From Ramlibacter sp. (lineage in GTDB: Bacteria > Pseudomonadota > Gammaproteobacteria > Burkholderiales > Burkholderiaceae): a stretch of 5,742 bases of DNA. This document shows, in pieces, positions 1 to 5,737 of the stretch. The translations under genes were made by a program, and so were the position numbers. The DNA is taken from contig JACMQP010000054.1 of the NCBI GenBank assembly GCA_014376915.1, positions 1-5,742 of the forward strand. The letters are read 5' to 3'. A model generated the notes under the pieces. It worked only from the letters and a program-made list of their open reading frames with translations. It did no database searches and was not told the origin of the DNA. How positions within the stretch are numbered: the first letter of the stretch is position 1; every line of letters begins with the position of its first letter.

Positions 1-807
1 CGCCAGCACCTGGGCGGAGGGCGGCCGCACGCCGCGAAACACCAGGAAGGCCTCGGCCGCCTGTTCCACCAGCATGCCCAGGCCGTCGCGCGGCACCGCC
101 CCGTGCGCGCGGGCCCATGCCATGAAGCCTTCGGCTGCCGGCCCATACATCATGTCCACGGCCAGCGTGCCGGGTTTCAGCACGCTGTCGGGAACCGGGA
201 TGCTGCTTCCGCTCAGGCTGCTGGCGGTGGCGTTGACGACGATGTCGAACGGGCCGCCGGCCGCGTCGAGTGCGACGGTCGCCAGCACCACGCCATGCTC
301 GCGCGCCAGGCCGGTGTGACGCTCGACCAGCAAGTGCGCTCTTCCCGCCGTGCGGTTGGCGATGACGATGCGGCGCGGCCGGGCCTCGATCAGCGGCCCG
401 AGCACGCCCGCCGCCGCGCCACCGGCGCCGATCAGCAGCAGCTCGCGCCTGGCGATCGCCACGCCGGCGTTGCCCTGGATGTCGGCAACCAGGCCGAGGC
501 CGTCCGTGTTGTCGGCGAAGACCGTGCTCTCGTCATCGAATCGCAGCGTGTTGCAGGCTTGCGCGAGCCGGGCTCGCGCCGTCCGGGTGGTGGCGAGCGG
601 TGCCGCTTCGAACTTGAAGGGCACGGTGATGTTGCAGCCCTTGCCGCCTTCGGCCCGGAACGCTGCGAGACCGGCGACAAAGCCGTCCAGCGGCACCAGC
701 CGCTTGCCATAGGCCATGTCCTGCCCGGTGAGCTGCGCAAAGCGCGCGTGGATCCACGGCGACTTGCTGTGCTCCACCGGGTTGCCCAGGACGCAGTACT
801 GGTCCAT
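1..807 (-). CDS. aroE: Shikimate dehydrogenase (NADP+), C-terminus cut by window edge
   Basis: Catalyses the NADPH-dependent reduction of 3-dehydroshikimate to shikimate in the cytoplasmic shikimate pathway to chorismate. The reading frame is open from ATG 807 to base 1, giving 269 codons with no stop. The family is about 270-285 residues, so only a few residues are missing. Residues visible: the shikimate-binding NPVEHSKSP with S14 and S16; CNITVPFK with catalytic K65; N86; and NTDG with catalytic D102. These four positions carry the same numbers as in E. coli AroE. The Rossmann loop GAGGAA is at 127-132, the NADP-phosphate-contacting NRT at 151-153, DMMYGP follows, and DGLGMLVEQAAEAF lies near the C-terminus. 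An in-frame TGA at 814-816 just upstream fixes the start at 807 or later. No strong Shine-Dalgarno sequence is seen. It starts 19 nt after the TonB-like gene, so it is probably the fourth gene of the operon. Confidence 0.96.
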   Translation of the reverse strand, partial: MDQYCVLGNPVEHSKSPWIHARFAQLTGQDMAYGKRLVPLDGFVAGLAAFRAEGGKGCNITVPFKFEAAPLATTRTARARLAQACNTLRFDDESTVFADNTDGLGLVADIQGNAGVAIARRELLLIGAGGAAAGVLGPLIEARPRRIVIANRTAGRAHLLVERHTGLAREHGVVLATVALDAAGGPFDIVVNATASSLSGSSIPVPDSVLKPGTLAVDMMYGPAAEGFMAWARAHGAVPRDGLGMLVEQAAEAFLVFRGVRPPSAQVLA

Positions 808-826
808 TGTTCGTCAGCGCTGCGGG

Positions 827-1681
827 TCAGCGGTTGGTGAGCTTGGTCTCGAGCGTTTCTTCGCGCGTGAAGCGGAAGCGCGAGACCACGACGATCTGGT
901 CGGCCTTGCGCCGCATCGCCTCGTTGAACTTGCCGAACGGGCCGGCAGCGCGGGCAATGGCCTGGGCCCGCCGGTCCAGCGTCAGGCTGCCCGAAGTCTC
1001 GACCACCTCGGTTCCGAGCACCTTGCCGTCGAAGTTGACGGTGACGATCATGGTCAGCTCACCGTACAGCTTCTGGCCGGCCAGCTCCGGGAAGTTCTGG
1101 GTGCCGCGGTCCTCGATCCTGCGGCGCAGCCCGTCGTAGTAGACGGCGTACACCTCTTCGCGGGTGGCGGGACTGATGTAGCGTTTCTTGGGCCGGGCGT
1201 TCTCTTCGTTGATGCGCCGCTCGATTTCGGCCAGCAGCTTGACCAGCTGACGGCGCCGGTCTTCGCGCGCCACGGCCTCGGGGTTCTTTTTTTCCTGCTG
1301 CGGATCGGGCGGCGGCATGGCCGCCAGCATCCGCCTGACCTGGGCCAGCATGACCATCTGCTGGTCCTGCATCGAGTCGATCTTCTTTTGGGCCTCCTCG
1401 GTGGCGTCGCCGAGCTCAGCCAGTGCCGAGGGCGGCAGTGGGGAGGTGGCGCGTCCCTTGGCGGCGTCGCCGCCGCCGGCCATGGTGGCCTGAGCGATCG
1501 CCATCGCCTTTTCCGGCCGCTCGTTGCTGCGGGCGTTGACCAGGATCACTTCCAGCGGCGTGTCCTGAAACACGCGGTTGAAGCTTTCGGGATCGACGAT
1601 GCGCACCGTCAGCAGCACCGCATGGACGGCGAACGAGGCGCCGAGGGCAATCTGCAGGGTACTGAAGGAACGCAGGTTCAC
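827..1681 (-). CDS. TonB-family energy-transducer-like protein
   Basis: 284 residues starting at GTG. A single hydrophobic N-terminal segment (about 9-28) is followed by a periplasmic region and a TonB C-terminal-type domain (about 173-271), which contains YYDGLRRRIE, a GELTMIVTVNFDGKV strand pair and ETSGSLTLDRRA. TonB proteins are anchored in the inner membrane, couple ExbB/ExbD proton-motive energy to outer-membrane transporters, and need an SxxxH motif in the anchor helix. Here S16 and H20 are present at the same positions as in E. coli TonB. Unlike classical TonB, the linker (about 60-170) is not an extended Pro-Glu/Pro-Lys repeat. It is rich in charged and Gln/Ala residues, with only a short PPPDP at 123-127, and may be partly helical or coiled. 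The start overlaps the stop of the upstream nuclease gene as GTGA, implying translational coupling. No exbB/exbD lies in the window, so its transporter partner is unknown. A TolA-like envelope role is an alternative. Confidence 0.88.
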   Translation of the reverse strand: MNLRSFSTLQIALGASFAVHAVLLTVRIVDPESFNRVFQDTPLEVILVNARSNERPEKAMAIAQATMAGGGDAAKGRATSPLPPSALAELGDATEEAQKKIDSMQDQQMVMLAQVRRMLAAMPPPDPQQEKKNPEAVAREDRRRQLVKLLAEIERRINEENARPKKRYISPATREEVYAVYYDGLRRRIEDRGTQNFPELAGQKLYGELTMIVTVNFDGKVLGTEVVETSGSLTLDRRAQAIARAAGPFGKFNEAMRRKADQIVVVSRFRFTREETLETKLTNR

Positions 1682-3717
1682 GGAGCTGGATTATCGCCTT
1701 CGGCTTCGTTGACATCCACCGCGATCGTGATCGGGCCGGCCGCCGGTTCCTCTTCTGTCTCTTCTTCCACAACAAGCGGTTCGGATTCGACGTCCAGCCG
1801 CTCGATCACGGTTCCCTTGACGTCAAGCGTGATCTCGTCGATCTCGCCCAGCTGCACCCGCACCCTGGCACCGCGCGGCAGCTCGTTGCCACCCATCACG
1901 CCCAGCACCAGCGGCAGGTCGTCGGCGCGCACCAGGCCTTCCCTGACCACCGTGCCCACCAGTTCCTTGATGCCCTGCTGTTCCAGATATTTGAGGGTCC
2001 AGAACCGCTCCATGCCGGCCTGGTAGCCGTTGTAGGCGGAGTAGGCGGCGTCGAAACCCGAGATGATGGAGAACAGCTCCGCATCCCTGGGCTTGAACGG
2101 TGCGGCCAGCGCCGCCGTGCGGCCGTGCCGGGCCGCCGCGATGATCTGCCACTGGTTGACCAGATCGGTGTAGCGGCGCAGCGGCGAGGTGCTCCAGGCG
2201 TAGCTCTTGACCCCGAGGCCGGCATGCGGCAGCGCCTTGGTGCCCATGCGCACTTTCACGCCCGGGGCCATGCTGGCCTGGCTGCGGTAGATGCCGGGCA
2301 CGCCCAGCTCCGACAGCCAGCTGCCCCAGGTGCTGTTGGCCAGGATCATGGCCTCGGCCACCATCAGGTCCAGTGGCGTCCCGCGCTGGCGGACGCTGAT
2401 GCGCACTTCCTCGTCGCCGATCGGCTCGGCGCCGTCATTGCCGACGAGCTTGAAGTTGTAATCCGGCCGGGTGAAGTTCTCCGGTTTGCCGCGCACGATC
2501 TCGCGCTGCGCCTTCAGGTGCTTCGCCAGCCGGTACAGGAAGGACAGCGGCTCGCGCAGGAAGCTGGCCGGTGCCGGGTCGCCCGCGTGCTCGAACGCCG
2601 GCTGTTCCAGCCATTGCGGCGTCACCACCGCGTCGAGCTGGTCATGGCGCAGGTTGGCCACGATCGGCACGCGCTCGATCTTCGTCTCCGACGCTTTCAC
2701 TTCCAGCGTGGCTTCGTCGAACACCACGTACAGGGAGACGGCGGGACAGTCGCGCCCCTCCTTGAGTGTGTAGGCCTGCACCACATCGTCCGGCAGCATG
2801 GTGATCTTGTAGCCCGGCATGTAGACCGTGGACAGGCGCACACGCGCCACCTGGTCGATCGGCGCACCGGGTTGCAACGCCAGGCCCGGCGCGGCGATAT
2901 GGATGCCGACGGTGACCGTGCCGCTGCCCAGTCCCTGGACCGACAGCGCGTCGTCGATTTCGGTGGTGCTGGAGTCGTCCACCGAGAACGCCTGCACGGT
3001 GGCCAGCGGCAGCTCGTCGCGGACCGGCGGCGCCGGCAGCGGCGGGAAGGCCGTGCCCTTGGGGAAATTCTCGAACAGGAAGCGCTTCCAGTGGAACTGG
3101 TAGGGCGAGGCGATCGCGCCGGCGCGTTGCAGCAGGTCCAGCGGCGCGGTGTGCGTGGCCCGCGACGCTTCCACCACCGCCTTGTATTCGGGCGCGTTCT
3201 TGTCCGGCTTGAACAGGATCTTGAACAGCTGCTCGCGGATCGGCTGCGGGCAGCTGCCGGCCGCCAGTTCCGCCGACCACTGCGAGATTTGCTGCTGGAT
3301 TTGCTTCTTCTTCTCGATTGCCACCAGCGCCTGCTGCAGGATCTCCGCCGGCGCCTTCCTGAAGCGGCCCTTGCCGGCACGGCGGAAGTAATGCGGCGCC
3401 TCGAACAGCCGGAACAAGGCCGCGGCTTGTTGCTCCAGCGTCGCCTTCTCGCTGAAATAGTCGCGCGCCAGTTCGGCGAAGCCGAACTCCTCCTCGGGCG
3501 CGAATTCCCAGGCCAGTTCCAGCTCGATGCCTTCGGCCAGCGCCTGGGCCTGGCGGATCAGGTCGGAGGGCGCGGGCTTCTCGAACTTCAGCAGCACGTT
3601 GGCGGCCTTGACCTTCACGCGCTTGCCGCTGTCCAGCTCGATCTGGCTGGACGCTTCCGCCTCCGACAACACCCGGCCGGCCTGGAACTTCCCGGCTTCT
3701 TCAAACAATGCAAACAT
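1678..3717 (-). CDS. RNB-domain 3'-5' exoribonuclease (RNase II/R superfamily)
   Basis: 679 residues, ATG start. RNB nucleases degrade single-stranded RNA 3' to 5', releasing nucleoside monophosphates, with Mg2+ held by clustered aspartates. The N-terminus (about 8-45) looks like a small OB-like domain, followed by an alpha-rich spacer. The RNB core runs from about 232 to 535. The metal site reads SVDDSSTTEIDDALS: D247, D255 and D256 match D201, D209 and D210 of E. coli RNase II, while the D207 position is E253. TSPLRRYTDLVNQW at 510-523 holds the conserved arginine region near the active site. About 585-640 is a weak S1/OB-like domain, and the tail from about 645 is strongly acidic. RNase R is longer and has two cold-shock domains and a basic tail, which are absent here. 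The TTEIDDALS form and short N-terminus recall cyanobacterial or plastid RNase II-like proteins, so I give no rnr or rnb symbol. It lies 39 nt after the hydrolase gene and overlaps the TonB-like gene by 4 nt. Confidence 0.93.
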   Translation of the reverse strand: MFALFEEAGKFQAGRVLSEAEASSQIELDSGKRVKVKAANVLLKFEKPAPSDLIRQAQALAEGIELELAWEFAPEEEFGFAELARDYFSEKATLEQQAAALFRLFEAPHYFRRAGKGRFRKAPAEILQQALVAIEKKKQIQQQISQWSAELAAGSCPQPIREQLFKILFKPDKNAPEYKAVVEASRATHTAPLDLLQRAGAIASPYQFHWKRFLFENFPKGTAFPPLPAPPVRDELPLATVQAFSVDDSSTTEIDDALSVQGLGSGTVTVGIHIAAPGLALQPGAPIDQVARVRLSTVYMPGYKITMLPDDVVQAYTLKEGRDCPAVSLYVVFDEATLEVKASETKIERVPIVANLRHDQLDAVVTPQWLEQPAFEHAGDPAPASFLREPLSFLYRLAKHLKAQREIVRGKPENFTRPDYNFKLVGNDGAEPIGDEEVRISVRQRGTPLDLMVAEAMILANSTWGSWLSELGVPGIYRSQASMAPGVKVRMGTKALPHAGLGVKSYAWSTSPLRRYTDLVNQWQIIAAARHGRTAALAAPFKPRDAELFSIISGFDAAYSAYNGYQAGMERFWTLKYLEQQGIKELVGTVVREGLVRADDLPLVLGVMGGNELPRGARVRVQLGEIDEITLDVKGTVIERLDVESEPLVVEEETEEEPAAGPITIAVDVNEAEGDNPAP

Positions 3718-3756
3718 GGATCGGATTGTCCCATGCTGGGCAGGCCCGACGGCCGG

Positions 3757-4344
3757 TCAGGCCTGCAGGTCGAGAAACCCGAACACCTCGTCGATGTGCT
3801 GGTCGAAGTCGCTGAGCGCATGGTCGCTGCCCGCCAGCAGCCTGATGCGGGCGCCGGCGTAGTGGGCCGTCATCTCGCGCCAGTCCAGTACCTCGTCGCC
3901 CTTGGCGATCACGGCGAAAAAGCGCGACGGGTCGGCCAGCGGAACGCATTCCAGCGCCTCGAGTTCGTGGATGTATTCCCGCTTGAACACGAGGCGCTCG
4001 TGCGGGTCGTGCCAGGCGCTGTGCTCGCCGACGTATTGCGCGAGATCGCGCGCCGCGTGCACCGCCGGATTCAGCAGCACGGCGCGGCAGCCCGTGGTCC
4101 CGGCGACATGGGTCGCGTAGAAGCCGCCCAGCGACGAGCCGACCACCGCCATGCGATCGCGCGGCCAGCCCGCGATCCCGGCCATCACCATGGCCATCGC
4201 CTCGCGCGGCGATGGCGGCAGCTGCGGGCACCACCATGTCACCGACGGATGGCGCTCGGCGACGCGTTGCGCAAACCGGCGCGCCTTGGTCGACTGCGGC
4301 GAGGAGCGGAACCCGTGCAGGTAAACGACGTGCGAAGTTGCCAT
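3757..4344 (-). CDS. YqiA-type alpha/beta-hydrolase (UPF0227-like esterase)
   Basis: 195 residues, typical length for the YqiA/YcfP-like small esterases, which are cytoplasmic serine hydrolases shown to cleave short acyl esters in E. coli; the natural substrate is not known. The fold signature is complete. YLHGFRSSP at 8-16 gives the oxyanion-hole HGF; VVGSSLGGFYA at 67-77 holds the nucleophile S71 in GxSxG; KGDEVLDW at 148-155 supplies the probable acid D150; and GSDHALSDF at 172-180 supplies H175. There is no signal peptide. The ATG at 4344 lies directly before the HVVYLHGF strand, as in homologues, so the start is credible. There is no Shine-Dalgarno sequence within 15 nt; a TACGAT box ends 6 nt before the ATG. 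It is the first gene of the leftward cluster and is divergent from the 78-codon ORF. In E. coli, yqiA is next to parE; that neighbour is not seen here. Confidence 0.9.
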   Translation of the reverse strand: MATSHVVYLHGFRSSPQSTKARRFAQRVAERHPSVTWWCPQLPPSPREAMAMVMAGIAGWPRDRMAVVGSSLGGFYATHVAGTTGCRAVLLNPAVHAARDLAQYVGEHSAWHDPHERLVFKREYIHELEALECVPLADPSRFFAVIAKGDEVLDWREMTAHYAGARIRLLAGSDHALSDFDQHIDEVFGFLDLQA

Positions 4345-4350
4345 CGCGCC

Positions 4351-4356
4351 ATCGTA
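4351..4356 (-). promoter_or_regulatory. Candidate -10 box for the hydrolase-led operon
   Basis: Read on the minus strand this is TACGAT, four of six matches to TATAAT including T1, A2 and the final T. Exactly six bases (GGCGCG) separate it from the hydrolase ATG, so transcription starting 7 nt downstream would begin at the A of the ATG. I see no convincing -35 hexamer 16-18 nt upstream, so this is a weak call. Confidence 0.3.
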
Positions 4357-4435
4357 GCAAGCGCGACTCCCGCAGAGAGACTAGACCGAATGGCAGACGC
4401 GACACGTCACGGCCTTGCCTAAGCTGCAGTGCATT

Positions 4436-4442
4436 GAAGGAG
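4436..4442 (+). promoter_or_regulatory. Shine-Dalgarno sequence of the 78-codon ORF
   Basis: GAAGGAG is an almost perfect anti-SD complement, 7 nt before ATG 4450. An in-frame TGA at 4435-4437 lies immediately upstream, so this ATG is the earliest in-frame ATG or GTG. This is the strongest ribosome binding site in the window and the main reason for believing the short ORF. Confidence 0.7.
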
Positions 4443-4449
4443 TTGGACC

Positions 4450-4686
4450 ATGACTACCTTGACCTCTGCCCTGAACTACGGCGCGCTGATCACGCTGTCC
4501 TGCTGCAACGCGGTGCTGCAGATCGCCGCAGCGCCGGCGTGCAGCGATCCCGCGCAGGATTCGAGCTGGCTCGCCTGTGCGCCCGGCGGTGCGCAGGGCG
4601 AAAGCGAGCTGCGCCGCAAGCTTGACCCGGTCGAGGCCCAGTGCCGGTGCAAGCCGGTCGACAGCATCGAGCGGAGGCCGCATTGA
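4450..4686 (+). CDS. Small cysteine-rich hypothetical protein (78 aa)
   Basis: I do not recognise this protein. Support for coding is the strong GAAGGAG site 7 nt before the ATG, third codon positions that are mostly G or C as in the neighbouring real genes, and an upstream stop that fixes the start. The N-terminal part (about 7-30) is mildly hydrophobic and has no basic residues before it, so it is a poor classical signal peptide, though AAAPA before C31 resembles a cleavage region. There is no proper lipobox because proline occupies the -2 position. Six cysteines (C18, C19, C31, C43, C65, C67) form a CC pair and a CxC pair, suggesting metal or redox chemistry or disulfides if exported. The C-terminal third is charged. 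It lies 76 nt upstream of the response regulator on the same strand and could be co-transcribed with it. It could also be a spurious ORF. Confidence 0.5.
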   Translation: MTTLTSALNYGALITLSCCNAVLQIAAAPACSDPAQDSSWLACAPGGAQGESELRRKLDPVEAQCRCKPVDSIERRPH

Positions 4687-4750
4687 AGGCCGGCGTCGCA
4701 CTGGGGGCTTGACCGCGCCGGTGCGGGCGACAGAGTAGGCGGACTCTATC

Positions 4751-4757
4751 AAGGCGG
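4751..4757 (+). promoter_or_regulatory. Shine-Dalgarno sequence of the response regulator
   Basis: AAGGCGG, 5 nt before ATG 4763, is a moderate anti-SD match. The next in-frame codons upstream run into TAG at 4736-4738 with no other ATG or GTG, so the start at 4763 is well bounded. Confidence 0.55.
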
Positions 4758-4762
4758 CGACC

Positions 4763-5434
4763 ATGCGAGTTCTGGTGTGCGACGACCATGCTTTGTTTCG
4801 TGAGGGGCTGCGGCTGCTCCTGCAGCGACTGGACGATTCGATCGACGTGGCGATCACCGGCAGTTGCGAAAAGGGCGTGCAGGAAGCCGCCCACGTCCCG
4901 TTCGACCTGGTGCCGATGGACTGGCGCATGGACGGCCTGTCGGGCGGGCCGGCGCTGCTGGCCTTCCGCGAGGTCGCGCCCTTCGCCCGACTGGTCGTGC
5001 TGTCGGGCGACCGCAGCGCCACGCTGGTGCGCAGCGTGCTGGAGATGGTCGCGGTCGGCTTCATTCCAAAGGACGCATCGCCCGAGGTGCTGATGCTGGC
5101 GCTGCGCACCATCGCCAGCGGCTGCATCTACCTGCCCGGCGCCCTGCTGGCGGGCAACCCTCACGACGCCAGCGGTGACGAAGGGCTGTGGCAGCGCCAG
5201 CCCATGCCGGCGCCGCGCGACGTACGCCAGGCTTTTCCGCAGTTGACGGAGCGCCAGGCCGACGTACTGCGCTCAGCGTTGCGTGGCCTGCCCAACAAGC
5301 TGATCGGGCGCGAGCTCGGCATCTCCGACGGCACTGTGAAGACCCACCTGAGCGCGGTCTTTCGCGAACTGGACGTGCAGTCCCGCACCGAGGCTCTGTA
5401 CGTCGCCGCCAAGCAGGGAGTGAAGATCAGCTGA
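4763..5434 (+). CDS. NarL/LuxR-family two-component response regulator
   Basis: 223 residues, the standard length for a REC plus GerE-type regulator. A histidine kinase would phosphorylate the receiver and the HTH domain would then bind promoters. Receiver (about 1-118): acidic pair D7-D8, phospho-acceptor D53 in FDLVPMDWRM, switch S81 in VVLSGD, and K103 in FIPKDAS, so all catalytic receiver positions are present. Oddities: the proline normally four residues after the acceptor Asp is D57, and P51 sits in the strand before it. The linker (about 120-158) is Gly/Pro-rich. The LuxR-type HTH (about 160-212) includes LTERQADVLRSALRGLPNK, then GISDGTVKTHLSAVFRELDV, with the family's TVKTHL recognition helix. 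No kinase gene is in the window, so it is an orphan here. Its target is unknown; the promoter with a palindrome downstream (5645-5687) and its own upstream region are candidates. Confidence 0.93.
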   Translation: MRVLVCDDHALFREGLRLLLQRLDDSIDVAITGSCEKGVQEAAHVPFDLVPMDWRMDGLSGGPALLAFREVAPFARLVVLSGDRSATLVRSVLEMVAVGFIPKDASPEVLMLALRTIASGCIYLPGALLAGNPHDASGDEGLWQRQPMPAPRDVRQAFPQLTERQADVLRSALRGLPNKLIGRELGISDGTVKTHLSAVFRELDVQSRTEALYVAAKQGVKIS

Positions 5435-5624
5435 GGCCGATCAAAGAACGTCGGCGATGACGGTCCATTTCCACGCGGGTGGCGGCCGTGATGGCCATCA
5501 CGGCCAGCAGGCAGAACACAGCGACCGTCACGCGTTTGCTCTGGTCGGCCAAGTGCTCCAGAAAGCGCAGGTCCACCTCCGCATCGGGTGCGCTCCTGGC
5601 ATGGGTGGGCAGGGCTGCTGGCAT
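5427..5624 (-). CDS. Small single-pass membrane protein, hypothetical (65 aa)
   Basis: I do not recognise a family. The ORF encodes a polar N-terminus with an acidic patch (DAEVDLRFLEHLADQ, 14-28), a basic pair K30-R31, one hydrophobic segment (about 32-48, VTVAVFCLLAVMAITAA) that could span the membrane once, and a short basic tail containing RHRRR (55-59). Codon third positions are mostly G/C. Upstream are a perfect TTGACA with a 17-nt spacer and a TAGCTT -10, and an AGG seven nt before the ATG, so it has expression signals. Its stop lies inside the 3' end of the response regulator, giving an 8-nt convergent overlap. An opposed transcript could matter for either gene. A chance ORF remains possible because of its length. 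Confidence 0.55.
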   Translation of the reverse strand: MPAALPTHARSAPDAEVDLRFLEHLADQSKRVTVAVFCLLAVMAITAATRVEMDRHRRRSLIGLS

Positions 5625-5644
5625 GGGGAACCTGTATCAATTTG

Positions 5645-5673
5645 AAGCTAAAGCCTGGGCCCGGCACTGTCAA
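5645..5673 (-). promoter_or_regulatory. Sigma70-type promoter of the 65-codon membrane ORF
   Basis: Read on the minus strand: -35 TTGACA (5673-5668, six of six), a 17-nt spacer, then -10 TAGCTT (5650-5645, three of six with T1, A2 and final T). A start about 7 nt on would lie near 5638, leaving a leader of roughly 14 nt before ATG 5624. This is the best sigma70-like promoter I can find by eye in the window. Confidence 0.55.
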
Positions 5674-5687
5674 TCCCACTTATGGGA
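5674..5687. repeat. 14-bp interrupted palindrome next to the -35
   Basis: TCCCA-CTTA-TGGGA has perfect 5-bp arms around a 4-nt centre. It directly abuts the upstream edge of the -35 hexamer at 5668-5673 and lies about 50 nt before the plus-strand start at 5738. Its position suits an operator for a dimeric regulator acting on either divergent gene. A short palindrome can also arise by chance. Confidence 0.4.
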
Positions 5688-5725
5688 GAGGCGCCCGGCC
5701 GGCGGCCGTGTCTGTGCGCAAGCCC

Positions 5726-5731
5726 GATAAT
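5726..5731 (+). promoter_or_regulatory. Candidate -10 box before the gene entering at the right edge
   Basis: GATAAT matches TATAAT at five of six positions and ends six nt before ATG 5738. There is no clear TTGACA-like hexamer 16-18 nt upstream and no Shine-Dalgarno sequence in the six intervening bases (CCGGTC). If it is a true -10, the message would begin at or next to the ATG. Confidence 0.4.
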
Positions 5732-5737
5732 CCGGTC

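Noticed and set aside
103..840. 245-codon open frame on the plus strand over aroE
   Set aside because: Antisense shadow. The minus strand has all AroE catalytic residues at canonical positions.
716..2026. 436-codon open frame on the plus strand, antisense to the TonB-like gene
   Set aside because: Same GC-driven shadow effect. The minus strand carries the SxxxH anchor and the TonB C-terminal domain.
2125..4422. 765-codon open frame on the plus strand, antisense to the nuclease and hydrolase genes
   Set aside because: Its translation is Arg/His/Gln-rich low-complexity sequence without a recognisable domain, while the minus strand has complete RNB and hydrolase motifs. Long antisense open frames are expected in GC-rich genes.
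4476..4667. 63-codon minus-strand ORF inside the 78-aa ORF region
   Set aside because: No ribosome binding site noted and no recognisable composition; the plus-strand frame has the stronger start and codon pattern.
4690..4721. CCGGCG ... CGCCGG inverted repeat after the 78-aa ORF, considered as a terminator
   Set aside because: Only 6-bp arms with a 20-nt loop and no T-run. Such repeats are common at this GC content.
4709..4737. TTGACC at 4709-4714 as a -35 for the response regulator
   Set aside because: At 17-nt spacing the would-be -10 is AGAGTA, a poor match, and other spacings are no better.
4381..5127. 248-codon minus-strand open frame opposite the 78-aa ORF and the response regulator
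   Set aside because: Ser/Arg-rich composition with no domain, and it covers a clear receiver domain on the other strand.
5161..5679. 172-codon minus-strand open frame over the regulator 3' end and the 65-aa ORF
   Set aside because: It runs through the promoter and palindrome region and the HTH coding sequence with no recognisable features. The 65-aa frame has the better start signals and a membrane segment.
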